The notes under the pieces are model-generated. The model saw only the letters and a list, made by a program, of their open reading frames with translations, was not told the origin of the DNA and did no database searches. From the NCBI GenBank assembly GCA_963811705.1, contig CAWESL010000002.1, forward strand, positions 186,001 through 250,000: 64,000 nucleotides of DNA, read 5' to 3'. Within the stretch, counting starts at the first letter, position 1; the number at the start of each line of letters is the position of its first letter. This DNA is from DATJPR01 sp963811705 (GTDB taxonomy: Bacteria; Bacteroidota; Ignavibacteria; UBA10030; UBA6906). Both the position numbers and the translations under genes were made by a program. Below are positions 26,315 through 33,770 of this stretch, one piece after another.

Positions 26315-28336
26315 TCAGGGGATCTCAACAGTGACAATGGTCCCCGTCCCGACGTGGCTTTCGATTGTCAGGCGTCCGTCGTGTTCCGCAACGATTTGCT
26401 GTGCGATGGGCAGCCCAAGGCCGGTTCCATCCTTCCTGGTGGTAAAATAGAGATTGAACACGTTATCGATGGCTGTTTCGGGAATTCCATGTCCCGTATC
26501 CGTAACTTGAATCCTTGTCTTGGCCCCATCGGTGGACCCTTTCAGGGTGATGCTTCCGCCCCGTGGCGTGGCCTCGAGGGCGTTCTGAAGCACATTGAGG
26601 AGCGCCTGGGTCATGTGGTCGCGGTCGAGCGACACAATCGCGTTGTTCTCGATCGTCAGGACGAAGGAGACCCCTTTGCCGGACGCCTGCCCCTCAAAGA
26701 GCGCTGCAATATGGCCGAGGAAATCAGCAAGGGGAACCGGGCGCCGATCCAGCTTTGGTGGACGTGCGAAGGTAAGAAACTGCCGGACGATCAGATTCAT
26801 GCGACGCGTCTCATCCTGCAACACGCCGGTCAGGGTGTGGTACTCCCGGACCCCTTTCCGGGGCGAAAACTCCTTTTGGAAACGCTGAGCAATCATGGCA
26901 ATGGCATTCAGCGGATTCCGGATTTCATGAGCGACCCCGGCGGCAAGTTCCCCCATTGCGCGGATTTTGTCCTTTCGCCGGATCTCCTGCTCAAGGTGGC
27001 GTGCCTCGGTCAGGTCGCGGAGCACGGCCGTGCGCCCTTCGACTGCCCCGGATGCCGAGCGGGAGGTCGATACGGAAGAGGCGACAATTCTCTGTCTGCC
27101 CCCCGACGAGACGATGGAAAATTCACCGGTGCCATCCCGGCTTGAGAAGAGCTGAGAGAGCACCCCCCCCGAAAGATCAAGAGAATCCAATGTCCGACCC
27201 ACCACATCGGTGCGTCTCACATGAAACATCTCTTCCGCACTCGCATTGAAGATCGTCACAATCCGGTCGGCGTTCACCGTGATGACCCCATCGCGCATGT
27301 GCGTAAGGATATTCCCGGTAAAGGACTTGATGGATGTATACTCCTTCTCGATTGCTTGAAAGCTCTGTTGCGACAGGAGGAAGAAGAACGCCAGGCTGCC
27401 GAGGAACACAACCGCGATCGAAATGATTGCCAGGCGTCGAACGAGGCGCGCCTCCGTACTTCGGATTTCGTCCATCGAGAGGCCGATGCGGAGTACGCCG
27501 ATCCGGTGACCCTCGGGTGCAAACGGCTGAATCACCTCGAAGACATCTCTTCCGCCGTACTCACTGATGCGCGTCACGGCGGTATCAGCCTCGACAGCGT
27601 ATTCGACAAGCGAATCGCCGTCCACGGGACTCAGCTCTACCACGCCTTTGCTCGCCGCAATAATTCCCTGGGAGTCCTGCAACGCGAGGTAGATGATCCC
27701 GGCATGATTCCCGAACTCCTGCAGCAGTCGACCGATCCCGAGACTTCTTCGAAAACGGACGAGCTCTTGGGCATCCAGATTGACGACAATCGCTCCGCCA
27801 CCTGGAGCGGTCCGCCGAACCGCGACCGCATAGCGAAGCCCCTCTTCCAGACGTGCCTGTTTGAGGCCAATCACCATCTGTGAAGCATCACCGTGCAGAA
27901 TCGGCTGGAGGGCTGTGACAGGAGAGGATTTCGGGGAGAGGGTATCATGTCCCGGGGAGACATCATGACTCGAGAGAAGCTTTCTCCCCGAGCGGTCGAA
28001 GACATTTATCCGGAACAGGTTGTTCGCCTGCGCAATCGCGGCGAGTTGCGCGCGGCTTCGCAGTAGGCCTGCGCTGTCGAGGGAAGCGATGAACCGGGCG
28101 TTGTCCAGCAGGCGCTCGGTAAGGAGTTCTTCCATACGCTCAGTGGCCAGAAGGTTGTTCGCACCACTTCGCGCAATAGTCGAGGCGAGCGATCGCGCGT
28201 GGTCAGACAGGACATGATAAAGCTCGTCCCTGCTCTGCCGGAGTTCGATCGTCGCCGTACCGAACATCAGGACCGCCATCGCCAGCACGGCAAGCACAAG
28301 TAGCCGTGGTTGTATGTGGAAACGCAATTTCATCAT
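26315..28336 (-). CDS. NtrB/ZraS-like PAS sensor histidine kinase
   Basis: Membrane sensor kinase of 673 residues. TM1 is about 10-30, a periplasmic sensor of about 270 residues follows, TM2 is about 301-322, then PAS (about 345-450), HisKA with His470 (VAHEIRNPLNAI), and HATPase with GTGLGLPIAQQIV near the end. The HEIRNPL H-box type usually pairs with sigma-54 activators, and one is encoded at 30647-32011. Last gene of the DxDGDG operon, 61 bp after the barrel gene. Starts at ATG 28336 or the adjacent ATG 28333. Confidence 0.92.
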   Translation of the reverse strand: MMKLRFHIQPRLLVLAVLAMAVLMFGTATIELRQSRDELYHVLSDHARSLASTIARSGANNLLATERMEELLTERLLDNARFIASLDSAGLLRSRAQLAAIAQANNLFRINVFDRSGRKLLSSHDVSPGHDTLSPKSSPVTALQPILHGDASQMVIGLKQARLEEGLRYAVAVRRTAPGGGAIVVNLDAQELVRFRRSLGIGRLLQEFGNHAGIIYLALQDSQGIIAASKGVVELSPVDGDSLVEYAVEADTAVTRISEYGGRDVFEVIQPFAPEGHRIGVLRIGLSMDEIRSTEARLVRRLAIISIAVVFLGSLAFFFLLSQQSFQAIEKEYTSIKSFTGNILTHMRDGVITVNADRIVTIFNASAEEMFHVRRTDVVGRTLDSLDLSGGVLSQLFSSRDGTGEFSIVSSGGRQRIVASSVSTSRSASGAVEGRTAVLRDLTEARHLEQEIRRKDKIRAMGELAAGVAHEIRNPLNAIAMIAQRFQKEFSPRKGVREYHTLTGVLQDETRRMNLIVRQFLTFARPPKLDRRPVPLADFLGHIAALFEGQASGKGVSFVLTIENNAIVSLDRDHMTQALLNVLQNALEATPRGGSITLKGSTDGAKTRIQVTDTGHGIPETAIDNVFNLYFTTRKDGTGLGLPIAQQIVAEHDGRLTIESHVGTGTIVTVEIP

Positions 28337-28397
28337 GCAGCGTTGCTCCGGTTGGAAGGTACCATCTTTTCACCTTGGAGCCAACTCCGATGGCTCC

Positions 28398-29522
28398 TCA
28401 ATAGGAGAAAGCAATCCGCGCGGAGAACGTCTGGTTGCGATAGGTATACAGAGGATCGTTGGACGCGTTGATAATATACTCATACAGCACTGAGAGCGAT
28501 GCCCCCGTGAACGGAAGAGAGACGCCCGCTTCGAAAGACAACGCCGTCCTGTCATCGATTCGTTGCAATGCCAGCACCGTCATTCCGTCCATATCCAGAG
28601 CAGGTCGAAGTGTATACAGCCGGCGTTGATACGATGTTGTCGCCTGGAGCCGAACATCATCGCCGACAATCTGCGTCAGCGCAAGCAGGAAGAAAGGGCC
28701 GTCATAGCCGTACCGATCATCGAAAAGTTCGTCATCGGATACTGTCCCTTCGCTGAAGCTCAGATAGCGGGACTCCTTGGCGAGATTTTCCTGGTACTGC
28801 CCGAGCAGGCTGATCCCCGTTTTATCGGTTATGCCTTGCGCGATTTTCAGTGACCCGAGAAGTTGCGTGACGCCCGGCGAGGATTGCGCGGCGGAGTGTC
28901 CTCCGGCGCCGGAACTCCGAACTCCAGTGGAATCCGCTGTGATATAGCTCTTCAAACCAAGTTCCACCTTCGAAATGAAGGTCGTCCGGGTGGAGAGTGT
29001 CGCCGCTCCCTGCAGAGAAAACGTGTGTTCCGTGAAATTGAGGCTTTCGAGTTGCGGGAACATGGCAAGACGGAACACGTAGGCCTGCTGCAATGTCCAC
29101 AACTCTGCAACATCTTCCCTTCCGCCCAGGGATGCGGTGAACTGGTGATGGTCAAAGAGCATATACTCATCGCGGTTGTTCCGCATGACATACTGGGCCG
29201 TCGCGTGCAGAAGGCTCGCGCCATCTTCGGAAAGCAACGCCTGCCCATGGACTGTCCCCATCCATGAGTTGAACGTCCGAGATGGCGCGAGCGCAAAGTA
29301 GTCCATCGTCGCCAAAGCTGTCATATTGACAAGGGACATTTCATTTCCCCAAGTATACCCGGTATTGAGGGTGGCTTCAGTAATGCGGTCGGCGATCTGA
29401 TATCTGTTGTTCAACGTATTGTCGTCGATCATCGTCCCGACGCCGGTCTCAAGACGCCATTGGCCGAAGGTCATGGCGGGCAGAAGAAGAATGGCCGGTA
29501 ACAACGCCTTCGGGTCTCTCAC
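28398..29522 (-). CDS. Outer-membrane beta-barrel-like protein
   Basis: Protein of 374 residues with a signal peptide of about 20 (PAMTFGQ). The rest alternates amphipathic strands and ends in TFSARIAFSY, a terminal aromatic-rich strand typical of outer-membrane barrels. GTG 29522 overlaps the preceding stop (GTGA) with a GAGGAGG Shine-Dalgarno. Co-transcribed with two small DxDGDG proteins and the kinase, so it may be their outer-membrane partner or porter. No closer family recognised. Confidence 0.7.
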   Translation of the reverse strand: MRDPKALLPAILLLPAMTFGQWRLETGVGTMIDDNTLNNRYQIADRITEATLNTGYTWGNEMSLVNMTALATMDYFALAPSRTFNSWMGTVHGQALLSEDGASLLHATAQYVMRNNRDEYMLFDHHQFTASLGGREDVAELWTLQQAYVFRLAMFPQLESLNFTEHTFSLQGAATLSTRTTFISKVELGLKSYITADSTGVRSSGAGGHSAAQSSPGVTQLLGSLKIAQGITDKTGISLLGQYQENLAKESRYLSFSEGTVSDDELFDDRYGYDGPFFLLALTQIVGDDVRLQATTSYQRRLYTLRPALDMDGMTVLALQRIDDRTALSFEAGVSLPFTGASLSVLYEYIINASNDPLYTYRNQTFSARIAFSY

Positions 29523-29848
29523 GGTCTTCCTCCTCGACGGGGTCCCTGTTGCCTGGTGCCGGCGGACTGGTTGGACTTTCCCTGACCGTGCCGGAGCCCC
29601 AGGCCGCTGGCCCGACTGTCGCTGATTCCGTCCCCGTCCAGATCGATAAACCGATCCTTTCCTCGCTGTCTCCGGATGCCTTTTTCCGGTGCTCGATCTT
29701 CAATCCCGTCACCGTCAGCGTCGATGAACGCACGACCAGCACGCATGCCTGCTGTATCTGTTGCGACGGTGTCCCGCACAGATTGCGCGATCAAGGGAGT
29801 GCTCCCCATCAGCAGCAGGACCGCGAGGGCTGGAACGATGTTCTGCAT
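29519..29848 (-). CDS. Small secreted DxDGDG calcium-binding-type protein
   Basis: Protein of 109 residues with a signal peptide of about 20 (STPLIAQ). It has two calcium-loop motifs of thrombospondin-3/dockerin style, DADGDGIED and DLDGDGISD, about 28 residues apart. A basic, Gly/Gln-rich tail (GLRHGQGKSNQ, QQGPRRGGRP) follows. ATG 29848 has GGAG 7 bp upstream; ATG 29860 lacks one. Second gene of the operon, GTGA-coupled to the barrel gene. Confidence 0.75.
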   Translation of the reverse strand: MQNIVPALAVLLLMGSTPLIAQSVRDTVATDTAGMRAGRAFIDADGDGIEDRAPEKGIRRQRGKDRFIDLDGDGISDSRASGLGLRHGQGKSNQSAGTRQQGPRRGGRP

Positions 29849-29910
29849 AACGTTCTCCATAAAAAGTGGGAGCGGGGCCGGCCCACTGCCGGTCCCGATC
29901 CTCAACACAG

Positions 29911-30309
29911 TTACCGTCCCCGACATTTGCCTTTTGGCCCCGTGCCGTCACAAACGCCGAGAGAGGAGGCGCCGACACCCTGAGTTTTGCCGAAGCCAGT
30001 CCCATCGAGTGGCCTTGCACCCTTGTTGCCAGTCCCATCTCCGGGTCCAAATCCGCCGTTGGTGCTTGTATTCGTCAGCCCGTGTGCCCGACCAAGTTGC
30101 TTGCCGGTCCCATCCTTCGCCGGAACATAGTCGGGGTCCTGGCAGTTGAGGATGCCATCGCCGTCATCGTCGAATCCTCCCCGCGCGACAACCGGGTTAC
30201 TCTTGCCCTGAATCGGGCTTGTGGTTTGGGCACCGGCGGTGCCTGCGATCAGAACCATGAGCAGCCCCACGAGCGTCGCAGGGAGGGCCGCCGAAAGAAG
30301 ATGTTTCAT
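29911..30309 (-). CDS. Small secreted Gly-rich protein with one DDDGDG loop
   Basis: Protein of 132 residues with a signal peptide of about 27 (AGTAGAQ). One calcium-loop motif, DDDGDGILNCQDPDY, is followed by Gly-rich repeats built on DGTG (KDGTGKQLG, GDGTGNKG, LDGTGFGK, CDGTGPKGKC). The tail ends in a Cys pair. ATG 30309 has an AAGGAG Shine-Dalgarno. First gene of the operon, downstream of a palindrome-rich control region. Structural or adhesive role is inferred. Confidence 0.75.
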   Translation of the reverse strand: MKHLLSAALPATLVGLLMVLIAGTAGAQTTSPIQGKSNPVVARGGFDDDGDGILNCQDPDYVPAKDGTGKQLGRAHGLTNTSTNGGFGPGDGTGNKGARPLDGTGFGKTQGVGASSLGVCDGTGPKGKCRGR

Positions 30310-30377
30310 TGTGATGCTCCTTGAGTGATAATGAGAGGAAACAGATACGAGTTCGTTCGCGCTTCGAATCATTATGA

Positions 30378-30393
30378 GTCAACGATCATGCCA
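30378..30393 (-). promoter_or_regulatory. Weak candidate sigma-54 promoter
   Basis: On the minus strand TGGCAT-GATCG-TTGAC lies 69 bp upstream of ATG 30309. The TGGCA and TTG parts and their spacing match the sigma-54 consensus, but the -12 element reads GA instead of GC, so the call is weak. Confidence 0.3.
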
Positions 30394-30401
30394 GCCGCGA
30401 A

Positions 30402-30489
30402 AGAGCCCCAGGGCTCTGGAATCGCCGAACAGGCAGCCGCGGCTCGACAACTCTGTCGAGTGACGCGGCAGGATTGTCGAAAAACAATC
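30402..30489. promoter_or_regulatory. Cluster of three inverted repeats, possible enhancer sites
   Basis: AGAGCCC-CA-GGGCTCT (30402-30417), CTCGACA-ACTC-TGTCGAG (30443-30460) and GATTGT-N6-ACAATC (30472-30489) lie in tandem. The last two are both 18 bp long with centres 29 bp apart and share a TGTCGA core. They sit upstream of the candidate promoter, where an NtrC-type activator would bind. Confidence 0.45.
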
Positions 30490-30612
30490 GAGGGAACGTG
30501 TGGTTGGGCGATAATCGTGATGAAAAACGGGAGGTCCCGCACGGCACAGGAGTTGTTCGCTTAGGACGCGTACGCCACAAGCGTACGTGGTTCGAACGCG
30601 GCTTCGCGGGAA

Positions 30613-30635
30613 CGGGCGGTCAGGGTGACCGCCCG
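30613..30635 (-). terminator. Terminator after the sigma-54 activator gene
   Basis: Perfect 10-bp stem CGGGCGGTCA/TGACCGCCCG with a GGG loop, 11 bp past the activator stop. The T-rich flank is on the + side (CTTCGTTTCTTC), so on the minus strand it may work as a strong stem alone. Confidence 0.65.
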
Positions 30636-30646
30636 CTTCGTTTCTT

Positions 30647-32011
30647 CTACCTCACCTTCCACTTCTGCAGGCGATAGCGCAGGTTGCGCTCGGAAAGACC
30701 CAGCTCCCGTGCGGCCTTTGACTGGTTTCCGCCCTGCACGCGGAGCGCTTCGAGCACGGTCTCCTTTTCCAACCGTTCCAGAGTACCGCGCAGATCCCGT
30801 GCGATCAAGGGTGAGACGGTCGTTTCTTCGCGCATCCCTCGGACCGGCGCAGGGAGATCCTCAAGCATGATGAGTTCTCTCCGGGAAAGAATGACGGCGC
30901 GTTGGACGATATTTTCGAGTTCACGGACGTTCCCCGGGTAATCGTAACGGAGAAGAGCCCGCCACGCTTCCTTTGAGAAAGCCAGATTCTTTTTCTTGAG
31001 ATCGCGCGCAAAGCGCTCGAGAAAATATTCGATCGTGGGAGCAATGTCGTCCCGGCGTTCTCGAAGTGCGGGAATCTCGATGGTGACAACATTCAACCGG
31101 TAGAACAGGTCTTCGCGAAACTGTCCTTCGCGGATACGGAGATCCAGATTCCTGTTCGTCGCTCCGAGAATCCGCACATCGACATGCAGAGTCTCGGTCC
31201 CGCCCACCCGCTCAAAGGTCTCTTCCTGGAGAACACGCAGCAGCTTCACCTGGGTGGCGAGCGGCACGTCTCCAATCTCGTCGAGGAACAAGGTCCCGCT
31301 GTCGGCGAGTTCGAATCTCCCTTTCCGCTGTTTTTCCGCGCCGGTGAACGCGCCGCGTTCGTGCCCAAACAACTCGCTTTCCAGGAGGTTCTCATTCAAG
31401 GCGGCACAATTGACCGCCACGAACGGCCGTTCTCTCCGGGGGCTTGCGAAGTGGATGGCTCGTGCCAGCAGCTCTTTTCCTGTCCCGCTTTCTCCTCGGA
31501 TCAGGACGGAAGCCTTGCTTTTCGCGACCCGGCCTGCGGTGTTCAGCACGTCCTCCATGGCGGCTGAGTGCGAAATGATTCCCTGAAACGAAAATCGCTC
31601 GGAAAGCTGTTCCTTCAGAAGCCGGTTTTCGGAGAGCAATTGACTTCGCTCGGTGATCCGACGAATCAGGAGATCGAGCGCATCCAATTCGATGGGTTTG
31701 CTGATATAATCATATGCGCCACTGCGAATGGCCTTGACAGCCCCTTCGATTGTGCCGTATGCGGTCATGATGACCACCGTGGTTTCAGGATATCGCTCCT
31801 TTGTTTTTTCGAGGAGCTCGATACCCGACCCGCCGGGCATCTGAAGATCGGTGAGGAGAATATCGACAGATTCCTTCTGCATGCAATCGACGGCACGTGA
31901 AGCCGAATCCGCTTCGAACACCATGTGTCCGTTCTTCCGGAGATACGCACTGAGGATGGTCCGTTGGGGCGGCTCGTCATCGACAATGAGGATTGTGGTT
32001 CGAGAGGACAT
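30647..32011 (-). CDS. Sigma-54-dependent NtrC-family response regulator
   Basis: Transcription activator of 454 residues. Receiver domain about 1-125 with phospho-acceptor Asp55 (LLTDLQMPG). AAA+ domain about 140-370 with Walker A GESGTGKE, the sigma-54-contacting GAFTGA loop, Walker B TLFLDEIGD and an arginine-finger segment. C-terminal Fis-type helix-turn-helix about 415-454 (NQSKAARELGLSERNLRYRL). Probable partner of the kinase at 26315, and activator of the operon starting at 30309. Confidence 0.95.
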   Translation of the reverse strand: MSSRTTILIVDDEPPQRTILSAYLRKNGHMVFEADSASRAVDCMQKESVDILLTDLQMPGGSGIELLEKTKERYPETTVVIMTAYGTIEGAVKAIRSGAYDYISKPIELDALDLLIRRITERSQLLSENRLLKEQLSERFSFQGIISHSAAMEDVLNTAGRVAKSKASVLIRGESGTGKELLARAIHFASPRRERPFVAVNCAALNENLLESELFGHERGAFTGAEKQRKGRFELADSGTLFLDEIGDVPLATQVKLLRVLQEETFERVGGTETLHVDVRILGATNRNLDLRIREGQFREDLFYRLNVVTIEIPALRERRDDIAPTIEYFLERFARDLKKKNLAFSKEAWRALLRYDYPGNVRELENIVQRAVILSRRELIMLEDLPAPVRGMREETTVSPLIARDLRGTLERLEKETVLEALRVQGGNQSKAARELGLSERNLRYRLQKWKVR

Positions 32012-32112
32012 GAAGTTTCTGCTCGGTGGGAAATGTGAACTATCGCCTGTTGGAACCTGTGAACCCGGACATCCGAGCGCCGCACGCCGGTTCGGAAATC
32101 CAGATTGAATCG

Positions 32113-33003
32113 CTATTGCGGAGCCTTCATTCGATCAAGTCCCACCGAATGAATCAGTTCCCGATAGGTAATCAGCCGGATCCCAAGTCTCTTGGCGGTC
32201 GCGCGAAATTCCGGCGACGTCAGCGCCGCAAACTCCGCAGCACGGTGACGGCTCATCTCCTTCAGCCCGAAGGAGTTCATGTCCGTGAGCGCGCTCATCT
32301 CAGGCGTGTCAGCACCGATGTGAAAGACCATCAGCCGCGTCGAACCGGGCTGAACCTCCGCGAGCTTCGCGAGAACCGTATCCCCTTTTGCCTCGGGCGG
32401 AACCGTGTACCACCCCTCCAGATCCGTTTCTCCAAAGTACCTCGAGATGCCGAGATGATATTCAGCGGCGAGCTTCTCCACGATGGCCCGGAGTTCCGGG
32501 GTGCTGACAGCCGTGCCCATGTGATAATCGACGTAATCGATGCGAAGCCCGGAGTGGACAGCGCGTTCGATCTGTGCGCGGAGTTCTGTTTCCACATCCG
32601 CCAGCGATGGATGATGGGCGAAGAACAAATCCCGCGAGGGGAAGAAATACCCTTCGGAATCGACCAATGAGGGCACCGCTGACCTTCCGGCAACCGGTCC
32701 CCACCGGTAGTTCTTCCATTCCGCGTTCAACGTCAGGTGCACGCCCACGGCAACTTCCGGCGCCTGCTTCAGGATTTCCACACCTTCCTGATACCATGGA
32801 CAGGCGAACATCACGGATGCCGAGACAGGCATGCCGGTCTTGATCACTTCGGCAATCTTCTGGTTCACCGTATGGCACATCCCGACATCGTCGCAGCGAA
32901 CAATGATGCTTCCCCCTGCGGCGACGGTGTTCTTCGTCCCGTTTCCTCCCGGGACAATTCCGCCCAGCATAGCAAGAACCAGAACCATGAGAGAGCTGTG
33001 CAT
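32113..33003 (-). CDS. YdjC/ChbG-like polysaccharide deacetylase, exported
   Basis: Protein of 296 residues with a hydrophobic N-terminus (about 1-20), so probably exported. The YdjC-type fold shows a metal-binding RCDDVGMCHTVN segment near 36, GVHLTLN near 90, YVDYHMG near 155 and FHIGADTPEM near 230. Family members remove acetyl or similar groups from oligosaccharides such as chitobiose. ATG 33003 has a GGAGG Shine-Dalgarno; a 28-residue upstream extension is unlikely. Substrate unknown; no chitinolytic genes nearby. Confidence 0.85.
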   Translation of the reverse strand: MHSSLMVLVLAMLGGIVPGGNGTKNTVAAGGSIIVRCDDVGMCHTVNQKIAEVIKTGMPVSASVMFACPWYQEGVEILKQAPEVAVGVHLTLNAEWKNYRWGPVAGRSAVPSLVDSEGYFFPSRDLFFAHHPSLADVETELRAQIERAVHSGLRIDYVDYHMGTAVSTPELRAIVEKLAAEYHLGISRYFGETDLEGWYTVPPEAKGDTVLAKLAEVQPGSTRLMVFHIGADTPEMSALTDMNSFGLKEMSRHRAAEFAALTSPEFRATAKRLGIRLITYRELIHSVGLDRMKAPQ

Positions 33004-33062
33004 GATGCCTCCGTGAATGAACCCCGGTGTCCTCCCCCAGTCGACAGGACCTTCGCCCGTTC

Positions 33063-33554
33063 TTAGGAAGGAGTTCTTCTGGCCCACGTCTCCCTCGCCC
33101 GCGGATCCTGTTCACCGAGGATTTGATTGAGGTGATGTTCCACGTGGCGAAGATAATCCGTGATGACAAATTTCAACGTTGCGGGCTTTTCGTAGCCCAT
33201 ATCGCAGGTGTTCTGTAGCGACGACGGGTCGGCATGCGCGATGACGTGGGCAAGGTGCGCATTGAAGAGATACCAGAACTCGATCATCTCTCTCCACGGC
33301 TCGGAGGTGTAGTGTTGAGTGGACACCCATGCCTGCTGCTCGTACGTGAATTTCCCCAACTCCCTGGTCTGTTGCATCCGCACGATTCTCTGGTGGTTGT
33401 TCGCCGCAGAATCGATCAGGTGGCCGAGAGTCTCTTTGAGCGACCATTTGTCCGGGTACGGCTTCTCCCCTGCGGGCGCATCGGAAATGCTCAGAAGCCG
33501 GGGTTTTGCTTCATCGATCATCGCTTTCAGCGAGCGTGCTTGGTCAATCATCAC
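33063..33554 (-). CDS. DinB-family four-helix protein
   Basis: Cytoplasmic protein of 163 residues with the DinB fold. The three metal-site histidines appear to be in LGHLIDSAANNHQRI, FNAHLAHVIAH and RHVEHHLNQI. DinB-like proteins bind divalent metal and many act as thiol transferases or are stress-induced. Starts at ATG 33554 or the next ATG, with GAGGAG upstream. 59 bp before the deacetylase gene on the same strand; probably unrelated in function. Confidence 0.88.
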   Translation of the reverse strand: MMIDQARSLKAMIDEAKPRLLSISDAPAGEKPYPDKWSLKETLGHLIDSAANNHQRIVRMQQTRELGKFTYEQQAWVSTQHYTSEPWREMIEFWYLFNAHLAHVIAHADPSSLQNTCDMGYEKPATLKFVITDYLRHVEHHLNQILGEQDPRARETWARRTPS

Positions 33555-33770
33555 ATTCTCCTCGAGGAGGATTGGAAACCGATCGGGGACAGACGTCTGC
33601 CGCGGTCACCAATGAACGAAATTCAGAAGGAAGGAAGCAATCCCTGCTCGCTTCCGCAGTACGGTAATGGATGGTGCGCATCGATCTTCTGCCCCCCCGC
33701 GGAACTCCATCGGGAATCTTACCGTTAGCATGATGCTCGGGGGGGAATTGTTCCATTTCAGGAGACAAAA

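Larger units (their letters stand above)
30310..30646. other. Control region between sigma-54 activator and DxDGDG operon
   Basis: 337 bp without a credible gene. From the operon side it holds a possible -24/-12 element (30378-30393) and three close inverted repeats (30402-30417, 30443-30460, 30472-30489). Beyond these are CGTACGC-CACAA-GCGTACG at 30569-30587 and the activator terminator at 30613-30635. Confidence 0.65.
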
